DNA from: Chara braunii
Lineage: Eukaryota > Streptophyta > Charophyceae > Charales > Characeae
Assembly (NCBI GenBank): GCA_003427395.1
Contig: BFEA01000286.1
Span: 1,669,184 to 1,697,193, forward strand
Reading direction: 5' to 3'
DNA length: 28,010 bases
Positions 10,039-18,282 of this stretch are shown piece after piece. Below the pieces are notes generated by a model. It was not told the DNA's origin and searched no databases. It saw nothing but the letters and a program-made list of their open reading frames with translations. Positions within the stretch are counted from its first letter, which is position 1. Each line of letters begins with the position of its first letter. Position numbers and translations under genes: made by a program.

Positions 10039-10388
10039 CTATTTCCTTTTTTCCGCTAGCATAAGCTCAGCACCGCTTCTTGCAAAGCTGAAAATCACCC
10101 CATGTTTCTTGTGGAATTCATCAAGTTCTGCCACTTTTCCTTTTGGGTACCTCCAGACTACAATTTCTTCTTCCTTACCGTGTGTATTGGGAAGAGTCTT
10201 TTTCACTCGTACACCTTCGACCTTGGTTTCTCAATGAGAAAATTTAAAGCTTCATTACCAATCATACTCGATGTCATCTTGGTTGTCTGAGATGACAGCA
10301 TCGCTGCCGATGAGTAAGTGGCAGCGGTACGGCCATTTCTGGGGGCTTGCATTCTGCTGTTCGAGAAAAACCTTAGTGCTTTACCCAT
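10039..10388 (-). pseudogene. unrecognised broken ORF
   Basis: Two overlapping minus-strand frames read as one plausible protein segment. The first (10388 to about 10203) begins MGKALRFFSNSRMQAPRNG and ends near NEALNFLIEKPRSKV. A frame change around 10203-10226 leads to VKKTLPNTHGKEEEIVVWRY, then KGKVAELDEFHKKHGVIF and ARSGAELMLAEKRK, with stop TAG at 10039-10041. The composition is ordinary, unlike the low-complexity ORFs around it, so it probably was coding. I do not recognise the family. A transposon-encoded gag or ORF1-type protein is one guess. Neighbours are a poly-T tract and a GC-rich hairpin region, which give no clue. Confidence 0.4.
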
Positions 10389-10672
10389 AGAAGAGAAAGA
10401 GGGAGTTTGTTGAAAGTGGGCGCGAGTTGAAGTTAGAGGAATGAGACCAGAGGAGCAGGGGGCCTGTGGTTGGGTGAGGAGGGGGCAAGGAATAAGGGGA
10501 GGGGTGAGCCGTTTTTCTCTGGGTGGGGATCCAGGCTGCCCGGCTGACTGGCAGGGGCCCGGGGGAGGTCCCGGGCGACCTGGCCGGGCAGGGCACCTGG
10601 TTGGGGGCCGGACCCCCCCAGCGCACTCACCTGTCTGGGGATCTCGGACCCCCTTTTCGCTGCTGTTGGCCT

Positions 10673-10737
10673 CCCGCAGGCCTACCGGGTCCGACTGGCC
10701 CGAAAAACCGTCCCGTCGGGCCCGGTAGGCCTGCGGG
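10673..10737. repeat. long GC-rich hairpin (23-bp stem, 19-base loop)
   Basis: Arms 10673-10695 and 10715-10737 are complementary at 22 of 23 positions (CCCGCAGGCCTACCGGG on the left arm). The loop is TGGCCCGAAAAACCGTCCC. It is followed by T-rich sequence. The surrounding 10441-10760 is GC-rich with no supported gene. Confidence 0.85.
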
Positions 10738-10945
10738 ATTTTTTAAATTTTGTGACGGCTCTGTGGCCGCCGATCCACCATGATCGACGACCATAGAGCT
10801 GGTGGATCTAGGCGCCAAACTTCCCCCCGTTCAAACCTAGGATCGGCTGGGGTGGTCTGCCACTCAGCCCCCAGCACGATCGGAGTTGTTCCTGCGCCAT
10901 CGCCCGTCGCCCGTGGCCATCGCCATCGAGAGTCCTGCTGCAGCT

Positions 10946-11044
10946 GCTACGACGAAGGCCCCGGCTGTCCTCCTGCTGCTGCTACGACGAAGGCCCCGAC
11001 TGTCCTGCTGCTGCTGCTATGACGAAGGCCCCGACGACGAAGGC
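10946..11044. repeat. 35-bp tandem repeat, about 3 copies
   Basis: Units start at 10946, 10981 and 11016, each with GCTACGACGAAGGCCCCG (third unit GCTATG) and a GCTGCTG stretch. It grades directly into the TTC array at 11047. Confidence 0.85.
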
Positions 11045-11480
11045 GCTCTTCTTCTTCTTCTTCTTCTTCTTCTCCTCCTCCTCCTCCTCCTCCCACTTGT
11101 TTTCTTTCTCCCACTCGTTTTCTTTCTCCTCCTTCTTCTCCTTCTCCTTCTCCTTCTTCATCTTCTAGTTCGTCAACATTCGGTAGGTCACGTGAGACAC
11201 GACAGGTGAAAAAAGAAAAAAAGAAAAAAAAGAAGGCCGTCCTCCTCCCCCTCCTTCTCCGCTTATCTTCTTCTTCTCCTCCTCATTTTCTTGTCGTTCT
11301 CTCGTCTTCTTCTTCTTACCCTCCTCCCCCTCGCATTTTCATCTTTCTCCTCGACCTTTCTTGATCTTCTTCTTCTTCCCCTCCTCACCTCTCTTCTTCT
11401 TCTTCTTCTTCTTCTTCTTCTTCTTCTTCTTCTTCTTCTTCTTCTTCTTCTTCTTCTTCTGCAGCATTCGCTAGATCTTC
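11045..11480. repeat. TTC/CTC (GAA/GAG) pyrimidine arrays
   Basis: Repeated (TTC)n and (CTC)n blocks, including an almost pure TTC run at about 11391-11460, separated by short spacers such as CACTCGTTTTCTTTCTCC. The ORFs on both strands (poly-L/S, poly-E, poly-R) are products of the triplet repeat. The spacers recur in the second field at 12913-13395. Confidence 0.9.
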
Positions 11481-12059
11481 TTCTCTCCTCGTCTTCTTCT
11501 TCCCGTCCTTCCCTACTCCCTCTGTTGCATACTCGTGAAACACAGTCATAAGTATGGTGCAGATTCCCAGAACCGACCAGATAATACAGAGTTGATACAA
11601 ATACAAATACAAATACAGCGGAAGAGTTGATACCCATGACTCAGACTGCAATCGAACACTCTCAATCATGCATCAGTGGTGTGAAAGCCCTGGCCTTGGA
11701 CATAGAAGAAAGGCCAGGGTCTGAGATCATACACGGACGAATGGAGGGAGGAGAGACGAAGGGAGGAGGAGAGGGAAGATGACGTCAACTTAATGTATCC
11801 AAAGATAGTATCTTGAAATGTCAAAGGTAGCGAAAATCCGAAATGTCGCGAACACAGTGTCTCACAATGTCTCAGATATCGATCTCACAATGTCAAGTAC
11901 ATCTTCAGAGGAAGATGAAATCAGATCCCAAGAGTAGTCCTCAACCTACAGTCCCAATGTCGCGGTCTCCAATATCATCAGAACTCGTAACCATCTTTCA
12001 TACTCGTAGTAGTCCCGTAGGAGAACCCAGGAGTAGACTTAGACTGAGAAGGTAGGAGG
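11481..12059. other. anonymous intron sequence with a 10-bp hairpin
   Basis: No gene supported. Features seen are a short ACAAAT/AATAC repeat near 11597-11618 and a perfect inverted repeat CCCTGGCCTT (11688-11697) and AAGGCCAGGG (11710-11719) with a 12-base loop. A 70-codon ORF at 11843-12055 has no recognisable domain. Confidence 0.5.
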
Positions 12060-12707
12060 AGAGAGAGAGAGAGAGAGTGGCGGAGGAGGAAGAGGGAGAG
12101 AAGGCAAGGCCTTCCTCCCTGGTACCTGGTTGGGTAGCCAGGGCGCTGCAGCAGGTGGGCGCTGGGCCGCGGGCTGGGCCGGTGGCTGGCGCTGCTCCAA
12201 CTGCTGCGCTAAGTCCTCCTCGCCGCTGTGCTCGATCTCTCCTCGCTGCTCGTACTAACGCTGCTGTGCCACGCTAACCCCGCTACAGCTGAGGCGCTGC
12301 GCTAATCCTGAAGACTAACCTCCTGTCTACTAACCTACCGACTGAGGCTGGTACCCAGCTGATATAGTGCTGGGTCGGCCTCAGTCCTACTGAAGGTCTT
12401 CGTGTCTGGACCGTTGATCAGGCCCAACGGTTCAGATCCGATTTCGGAATCTGAAAAGTGGCGCCAAAACTGCACCACCAGCCGGTCCTGCCGATGGACC
12501 TGGTACCTGGCCTAAGCAACTAGCCGTTGGGTCTGGTGGGGTCTAAACGAGGCCTACCGGACCCTAAACTGAACCGACGGGTCCTAGGCCTACCTAAACC
12601 TAACTGGGACCGTCGAGACCCGGTCACTAGGCCTACCCGTGCCTACTACAGAACCGGGCCCTAACTGGGGCCCGTGTGGTATCAGTATGCCACACCCTCC
12701 CTCCCGT
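12060..12707. other. GA microsatellite then anonymous GC-rich sequence
   Basis: A short GA run (12060-12077) is followed by about 600 bases rich in CCTACC, CTAAC and GCTGC words. No gene was recognised. Confidence 0.5.
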
Positions 12708-12910
12708 TCTTCATACCCTACCGCCGTCGCCATACCTTACCGCCATACCCCGCCGCCGCCATACCCTACCGCCATACCCTACCTCTGCCATACCCTACTG
12801 CCGCCATACCCTACCGCCGCCTTACCCTACCGCCATACCCCGCCGCCGCCATACCCTACCACCATACCCTACCGCCACACTCAGCCGCCATACCCTACCG
12901 CAGCCATACT
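12708..12910. repeat. CCATACCCTACCGCC minisatellite
   Basis: About 200 bases of degenerate 12-18 base units built from CCATACCCTACCG and CCATACCCCGCCGCCG. All three + frames are open because the unit contains no stop; this is a composition effect, not coding evidence. Confidence 0.9.
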
Positions 12911-12912
12911 TC

Positions 12913-13395
12913 TTCCCCATCTTCTTCTTCTTCTTCTTCTTCTTCTTCTTCATTCGGTAGGTCCGTCCACCTAAACTTCTCGGGTCATCTTCTTCTTCTT
13001 CTTCTTCTTCTTCTTCTTCTTCTTCTTCTTCTTCTTCTTCTTCTTCTTCTCCTCTCGTTTTCTTAGTCTTACCCACTCGTTTTCTTTCTCCTCCTCCTCT
13101 TCTTCTTCTTCTTCTTCTTCTTCTTCTTTTCTTCTTCTTCATCATCATCATCATTTGGTAGGTCCGTCCACCTAAACTTCTCGGCTCATCTTTTTCTTCT
13201 TCTTCTTCTTCTTCTTCTTCTTCTTCTTCTTCTTCTTCTTCTTCTTCTTCTTCTTCTTCTTCTCCTCCTCCTCTCGTTTTCTTTCTCCTCCTCCTCCTCT
13301 TCTTCTTCTTCTTCTTCTTCTTCTTCTTCTTCTTCTTCTTCTTCTTCTTCTTCTTCTTCTTCTTCTTCTTCTTCTTCTTCTTGTAGTTTGTCGAC
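12913..13395. repeat. second TTC/GAA array field with conserved spacers
   Basis: Long (TTC)n runs, among them about 12988-13050, 13193-13262 and 13299-13382, are separated by near-identical spacers. The spacer GGTAGGTCCGTCCACC then TAAACTTCTCGG occurs at about 12955-12985 and 13159-13187. CACTCGTTTTCTTTCTCC-like pieces are shared with the first field. The array runs into the assembly gap. Confidence 0.9.
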
Positions 13396-13538
13396 NNNNN
13401 NNNNNNNNNNNNNNNNNNNNNNNNNNNNNNNNNNNNNNNNNNNNNNNNNNNNNNNNNNNNNNNNNNNNNNNNNNNNNNNNNNNNNNNNNNNNNNNNNNNN
13501 NNNNNNNNNNNNNNNNNNNNNNNNNNNNNNNNNNNNNN
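13396..13538. other. assembly gap (143 N)
   Basis: Unresolved bases directly after a TTC array. The true length is unknown. ORFs that cross the gap are meaningless. Confidence 0.99.
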
Positions 13539-14558
13539 CACCCACCCCTCAAAACCAAAATTTTATTGCGGATTCGGGGTCTTCTTGCCGAGCGCAGAAC
13601 GACCCCGTTTTCAAAAATAAAAATAAAAAAAATTCTGGGCGTTTTTTTGGCCCGCCCGGTTTACGGGCGGCCCAACCGGCTGGGCCGAGCCCGGCCGGGC
13701 AGGCCTGCCTCGGCAGCGTCCTCAGACTCCTCACCGAGGTTTTTTTTTTTTTTTTTTTTTTCAAATCCCAGTGGGTTAGCGGGTAAGGTGTCATGACAGC
13801 CGATTGTATGGTGGTGGGAAGACTGCTTCGGAAGAATGTGAAGGCAGTGGGCGACAAGAAGGGAAAGCAGGAGGCGAGATGAGAGGAGGATCAGACACAT
13901 TCCGTGGCCAGGCCAGTATGTCGCAGCACTGGAAAGGGGGTGGGAACCTGTCAGGGATGCCTCTGCGTAGGGAGTGGAAGGGGTTTGAGGGTGCTGGGGT
14001 GGTAGGGGGGTGTTAGTAGTTGGAGGGGAGTGAGGCGGGAAGAATGGAGTCGCAAGTGTAAGGTAGAGGGGGGTCCACACCAGTTTGTCTCGTTGTTGCC
14101 CTAACTTATGTTTCCGAATGTCACCCTCTTCTGGATCTGGACTTGTGGCCAGCTGTTGTGCGTATTTGCTCGTCTTTACTTGCTCTTGCTACCGCTTAAA
14201 GAACCTTTGTTGCTTTATCGCCCGTGGATACGGATGCTGTAGTCTTGGCCTCGATTGGGAAGGACTCCTATTGAAGTCCCCTTCCCTCTACAGGGCGGTG
14301 CAGAAAGATTTTCCAACTGGATCTTGTATTCCTTTTGCAGTGGGCCCTTTGTTCTTCTGTCGTGTAGCGGATTCCGCAAGTGCGTGTGCCATTTTTTCCG
14401 TAATTGGAAAAAACCAGCGAGGAATCTCAGATTGCGCTTGGAATCTTCAGGTAGGGAAGATGCTCGAGACTCGCCTTGGGATCTACAGGTCTCGAACCTT
14501 GGGCTCACCAGATCTCCTCCACTGCTTTACTCGATCCTCTTCAAGTTCCTGCTCCTTC
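13539..14558. other. anonymous intron sequence, no gene supported
   Basis: Contains a short GC-rich inverted repeat (13649-13658 with 13664-13673), a 22-base poly-T (13740-13761) and a purine-rich part (13804-14050). A 166-codon + strand ORF at 14085-14585 ends in poly-F from a poly-T tract and shows no known domain. Confidence 0.5.
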
Positions 14559-14670
14559 TTTTTTTTTTTTTTTTTTTTTTTTTAATACAGAACCTCTCAG
14601 TTCTGGCTCCTGCCATTCTGGGAGCAACAGTCCGGTTCCTACTCCCCCGGCAACTCAAATATGAATACAA
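14559..14670 (+). repeat. poly-T tract plus CCTTATGG-family copy B
   Basis: A poly-T tract of about 25 bases (14559-14583) followed by AATACAG, then a diverged relative of the 996-1245 repeat: CTGGCTCCTGCCATTCTGG and AGTCCGGTTCCTACTCC. As in copy A, a polypyrimidine tract and an AG acceptor-like site precede the block. Open in one frame (LSVLAPAILGATVRFLLPRQ). Confidence 0.65.
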
Positions 14671-15360
14671 TGACAACACGCGCACGCTCCTCCCCATTAT
14701 GGCTGAGAGGCCCGAGTGGACGGCATCGATTACTTCCCTAGGGAAGGATGTACCACCCCTCACCCCTGCCTAAGTTAGCCTATATCCTCCTCCTGATCCT
14801 CTGAGTCGCCTGGCTCCTAGTTCTTCTCAGCTGATTGCTGTTGGATAAACCTGAATGCTATAGTTGATGTCCGGGGCTGGCATCTAAGGGTTTGCTTGAA
14901 ATTTGTTTCTACACAGCTCTACCCGGTTGTAACAAGGAACTTGTGTGAACTTGCTTACTTCTTGAGTTCTGTGGGATTTATCTTCTAACCTCCCTCTTTC
15001 TCAGCTTTTATGCTGCCGGGTACTCTAAATCCTATCTGAACTGTGGTTTCTGCCTTTTGCCTTCTCTTAAACCCTAAACCCTAGGCTTCTCGGGTCGTCT
15101 GTTGTACGCAGAGTGTTTTTCTTTGAGGGAGCCCTTTTTGTGTTGTCGCGAGCTCCGATTTGCTTTGTCTTAGATGCTCCTCTCCAGATGAACGGCAAGA
15201 AACGGATATTGACTCACTAGTGATGTATAGAGTCTATAGACGTATCATGGGGATTCAATCCCTGAAGTAATGACACTGTCCTTGGTCACACAACTACAAG
15301 GTGTCTCAAACGAGCGAAGTATTCAAGAAACCGTTTCACAATGCAGACCTGTTTTTTGCT
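14671..15360. other. anonymous intron with a short CCCTAAA run
   Basis: No gene seen. TTAAACCCTAAACCCTAGG at 15067-15085 is a two-unit telomere-type run. The repeat partner of 872-939 lies at 15196-15256. Confidence 0.55.
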
Positions 15361-15786
15361 CACTCTTATACTGTGGTGCTGCTCAGCAGGAATGCTGACT
15401 TCATGATGGAGGAGAGGGATCTGGTAGAGTCCCTCTTGAGAAATCATGTGATTTCTAGCACTTGTGTTTTCTGGTCACTGATCGCTATGGTCGCTCACTC
15501 TTATACTGTGGTGATGCTCAGAAGGGATGCCGACTTCATGATTGAGGAGAGGGATCTGTTTAGAGTCCATCTTGGTTGGAAGACCTGTACTGTGGTGCTC
15601 TTCAGCAGGGATGCTGACTTCTTGATTGAGGAGAGGGATCTGGTAGAGTCCCTCTTGAAGAACCATGTGATTTCTTGCACCTCTGTTTTCTGGTCACTGA
15701 TCACTCTGGTCGCCCACTCTTATACTGTGGTGCTGCTCAGCAGGGATGCCAGCTTCATGATTGAGGAGAGGGATCTGGTGGAGTAA
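15361..15786 (+). repeat. 135-bp tandem repeat, open in one reading frame
   Basis: Units begin at 15361, 15496, 15580 and 15715. Spacings are 135, 84 and 135 bases, all multiples of three, so the second unit lacks 51 bases. Each encodes a variant of TVVLLSRDADFMIEERDLVE, followed in full units by SLL-NHVIS--FWSL. An ORF runs 15301-15786 (161 codons) without a stop. I do not recognise the peptide. No splice or start context argues that it is a gene. It may be a coding-like minisatellite or the relic of a repeated protein. Confidence 0.8.
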
Positions 15787-16064
15787 ATCTTGAAGACCCA
15801 TGAGATTCTTTGCCACTGTTTGTTTGGACGACTTGAGTAGAAGCCTTCTTCAGGACTCTCCAGCTAGGTTAGGAGAGGAAGTGGAGTGTTTAGTAATCCT
15901 TGAACGTTGAGGAGATATTAATATGTAGTATCGCAATCCAAAGTAACATTTCCACATGAATATCCTGTTCCATTTGCTGGGATGATACTAATATTGCTGT
16001 AATATTGCTGATGTTTTTGTCTTCTTGCTTCTGGATCGTTGTGTTGTGATGTTTGTGTGTGAAG

Positions 16065-16155
16065 ACCATTACTGGTTGACAAAGCAAGTGGGCCAGCTGC
16101 GCCTGAAGGCATGGAAGAACGAGTCTACTTTCAGGGTGGATGGCGCCAAACTCCG
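16065..16155 (+). CDS. OXP1: 5-oxoprolinase, internal exon b (partial gene)
   Basis: A 91-nt exon. Its first base, A, completes the AA left by exon a to lysine, then 30 codons begin PLLVDKASGPAAP and end ERVYFQGGWRQTP. The acceptor is tgtgtgtgaag (AG 16063-16064) and the donor GTAATT (16156), phase 0. The (K)VYF-x-GGW-x-TP block and its distance from TNIL match plant 5-oxoprolinases, where a variable linker of about 20 residues comes before it. A second AG at 16087-16088 would keep the frame and drop eight residues of that linker (N instead of K). The upstream site is preferred because it restores K-P as in plant homologues and has a more pyrimidine-rich tract. Very unlikely to be chance, because both junction phases fit the flanking exons. 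Confidence 0.9.
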
Positions 16156-16675
16156 GTAATTCCCCAGATTTCTGAAAATCATTTCAATCACCTGATTCAC
16201 CTTGTCATTACCACAGTCGTGGCCTAGGTGCTTCAGAGATCGAGCACCTGACATGCAGCATAAAAACTGCTCAATGCTAAGTGTTGCCCAGGGACGAAAA
16301 AGGGTAACCTGCCAGACATGGGAGATATTAATTGCCTGATCATTGGAATGAATATCAGTGAACCATGTACACCTATGACATCCCCTCCAGTGCATCACAC
16401 CACTGCAAATTGCACAGTAACCTCAGCCGGTGTCTGGTAAGGTTGATATGCTATGGCGAGCATCGTTAAGACAGCTTTCCTTGATTTGCAGCTTAAGCAC
16501 TGCATTTGTTGCCTACTGCAACAGGGTGGCCGACGATGAATGGGAAGTGTTAGGCATCCAGGGGCCAGGGCCTGATCTTGGATCCATGGTACATTTTTCA
16601 TACAGGCCGGGCTTTTCATATGATGAAGAAACATCAAGTTGCATGTCAGTAGTCTGTGCAGTGTCTGGCTTCTCA

Positions 16676-16884
16676 TCCTTATGGCCCTGGCTCCATTTCC
16701 ATTCTGGGGAGCATCAGTCCGGTTCCTAAAATATTATATCATAAAACACACTCTCGCTTCCTTCCGTCCAGCATTGATTATGCCAGCATCGTGGAGGATT
16801 GACTGTCAGCTTGCCTTATTTCCACCTTTCCTCTCAGGTCCACTATATGAACCTGTCAGATAAATGATAAAGAGCAAGAAAGGT
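16676..16884 (+). repeat. CCTTATGG dispersed repeat family, copy C
   Basis: Aligns end to end with copy A (996-1245), with a deletion of about 40 bases after the TCCGGTTC core. It lacks the preceding poly-T tract. It sits within about 50 bases of the 3' end of LINE 2, as copy A sits near the 3' end of LINE 1. Confidence 0.8.
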
Positions 16885-17372
16885 AAAAGACGCTACGGAA
16901 GATGCCATCTCGGAATTTGCTCTTCAATATTACATGGCCTGTGATAGATCTGGTCCATCTGCTGGCTGGGATCTCCGGCATCTCCACCCTGCTTCTGAGT
17001 TGTGCCAATCTTTCCACCATATGCGAAAGTCGTTTATCTCTGCTACTTTGACCCCTGTGAGCCACACCTTAGTGAATTTTGCCTTGATTCTTCTCTGTTG
17101 CTCTTCGTCATCTGGCATGGAGTGTCTCGTCTTATGCCACTTATAAAGAATCTCTGCCCGAATCAAGGTCCTTGTCTCCGCCCATACCTTCTCCCTTGGA
17201 GTTGAGAGTCCCTCAATGGTTCTGCAGCACCTTTCCTTCCAGATGGACCACAGCGTTACTTTTCTGATCATTCCGAACCACGTTTTCTCTGTCTTGTGGA
17301 ATTGAGCTGGGATGTTAGTCCATAAAAGGAGTTGGATGGGGTGTTCAGGGAGGGGAGTCGAGAAGAGGGAAT

Positions 17373-17524
17373 CCCAGAGATCTCGACCAATATTCTGCCG
17401 CCTCTCTACAGCGTGTCAGACAATGTAGAATATCTTCTGGTTCGTTTTCCCAGAGATCTCGACCAATATTCTGCCGCCTCTCTACAGCGTATCAGACAAT
17501 GTAGAATATCTTCTGGTTCGTTTT
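17373..17524. repeat. 76-bp tandem duplication inside LINE 2
   Basis: 17373-17448 and 17449-17524 are nearly identical (one difference seen, GCGTGTC versus GCGTATC). 76 is not a multiple of three, so it breaks the LINE frame. The near identity suggests it is younger than the LINE insertion. Confidence 0.95.
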
Positions 17525-18238
17525 CTGAACATATTGCACATAAATCTGAACTGTTCGGGTCGTTCTTACTTCTTCTGATATGCAGCCACTGGTTAACCGG
17601 TAGAGCCACGTATGAGATGAGCCATTGGAGGCTTCTGATTTTGACCAGTCGGATTGACTTGAATTTTTTCCATGGTATTTTTGGGATCTGACTAGCGTCC
17701 TGACTTGTTAACGTCTGCCATCTGTTCTTAATCGTTGGGTCAGGGTCCTTCGTTTTGAGGAGTAAGTTGTTGCCCAGTTTGACTGTGTATTCCTGGATGG
17801 GGACCTTCGTTTTGAGACTTCTGCTTCTGTCAGGTGTCCAAGCCCACTCTGCTGGATCAAGTTCCAAGTCTTGAATCGCTGTATCTATTCTCAAGATTGT
17901 TTTTGGCCTTAGGACTGATCTTTCCACCTCCTTATTCAGGATAGATGGGAGGCCTTGTGTGGAGGGGGTAATTGGGAAAGAGGTAAACACCGCCAGGGTG
18001 TCGGACCCTTGCTGTTAATGGGAAAACTGATAGGCCCTTGAGGGGGTTAGATCTTACACCGTTCACCCGATTTCCAGGTTAAGGCTTCGCTCAACGAATC
18101 CTTCCAGCCTTTTGGGATGCAGTTGATAATGGATTGTAGATTCTTGTCTCGTCGGTGACATCCTTTGAGCTGGGAGGCAAGTTCCTGTTCTGTCACCCAG
18201 TCCTTTTTCTCCTCGTTCCACAGATGGCTCACTTTCCA

Positions 18239-18282
18239 ACCTCCATGTTTGATCCATGATACCTCCATGTTTGATCCATGAT
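18239..18282. repeat. 22-bp tandem duplication inside LINE 2
   Basis: ACCTCCATGTTTGATCCATG plus AT is repeated twice without a spacer. Confidence 0.95.

Larger units (their letters stand above)
711..16064 (+). other. OXP1: intron A of the 5-oxoprolinase gene (15,354 nt, phase 2)
   Basis: Bounded by donor GTGAGT at 711 and acceptor tgtgtgtgaag ending at 16064. It contains an antisense LINE relic, a nested Harbinger-like DNA element, several microsatellite fields, an assembly gap and dispersed repeats, each listed separately. I see no independent host gene in it. The length is a minimum because the N gap may not be sized correctly. Confidence 0.85.

Noticed and set aside
12822-13541. Long ORFs of poly-E, poly-K, poly-R, some through the N gap
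   Set aside because: They are direct translations of TTC/GAA repeats and unknown bases, with all frames open; no coding evidence.
14488-14498. GGTTCGAGACC on the minus strand, resembling a tRNA/SINE B box, beside a poly-T tract
   Set aside because: No convincing A box or tRNA fold upstream; a single 11-base match is expected by chance.
14085-14585. 166-codon + strand ORF
   Set aside because: Cysteine/serine/leucine-rich, ends in poly-F from poly-T, no recognised domain or splice context.
16430-16729. 99-codon ORF with a faintly sushi/CCP-like stretch (MVHFSYRPGFSYDEET)
   Set aside because: Too few cysteines in the right spacing, no splice support, and it runs into the dispersed repeat.
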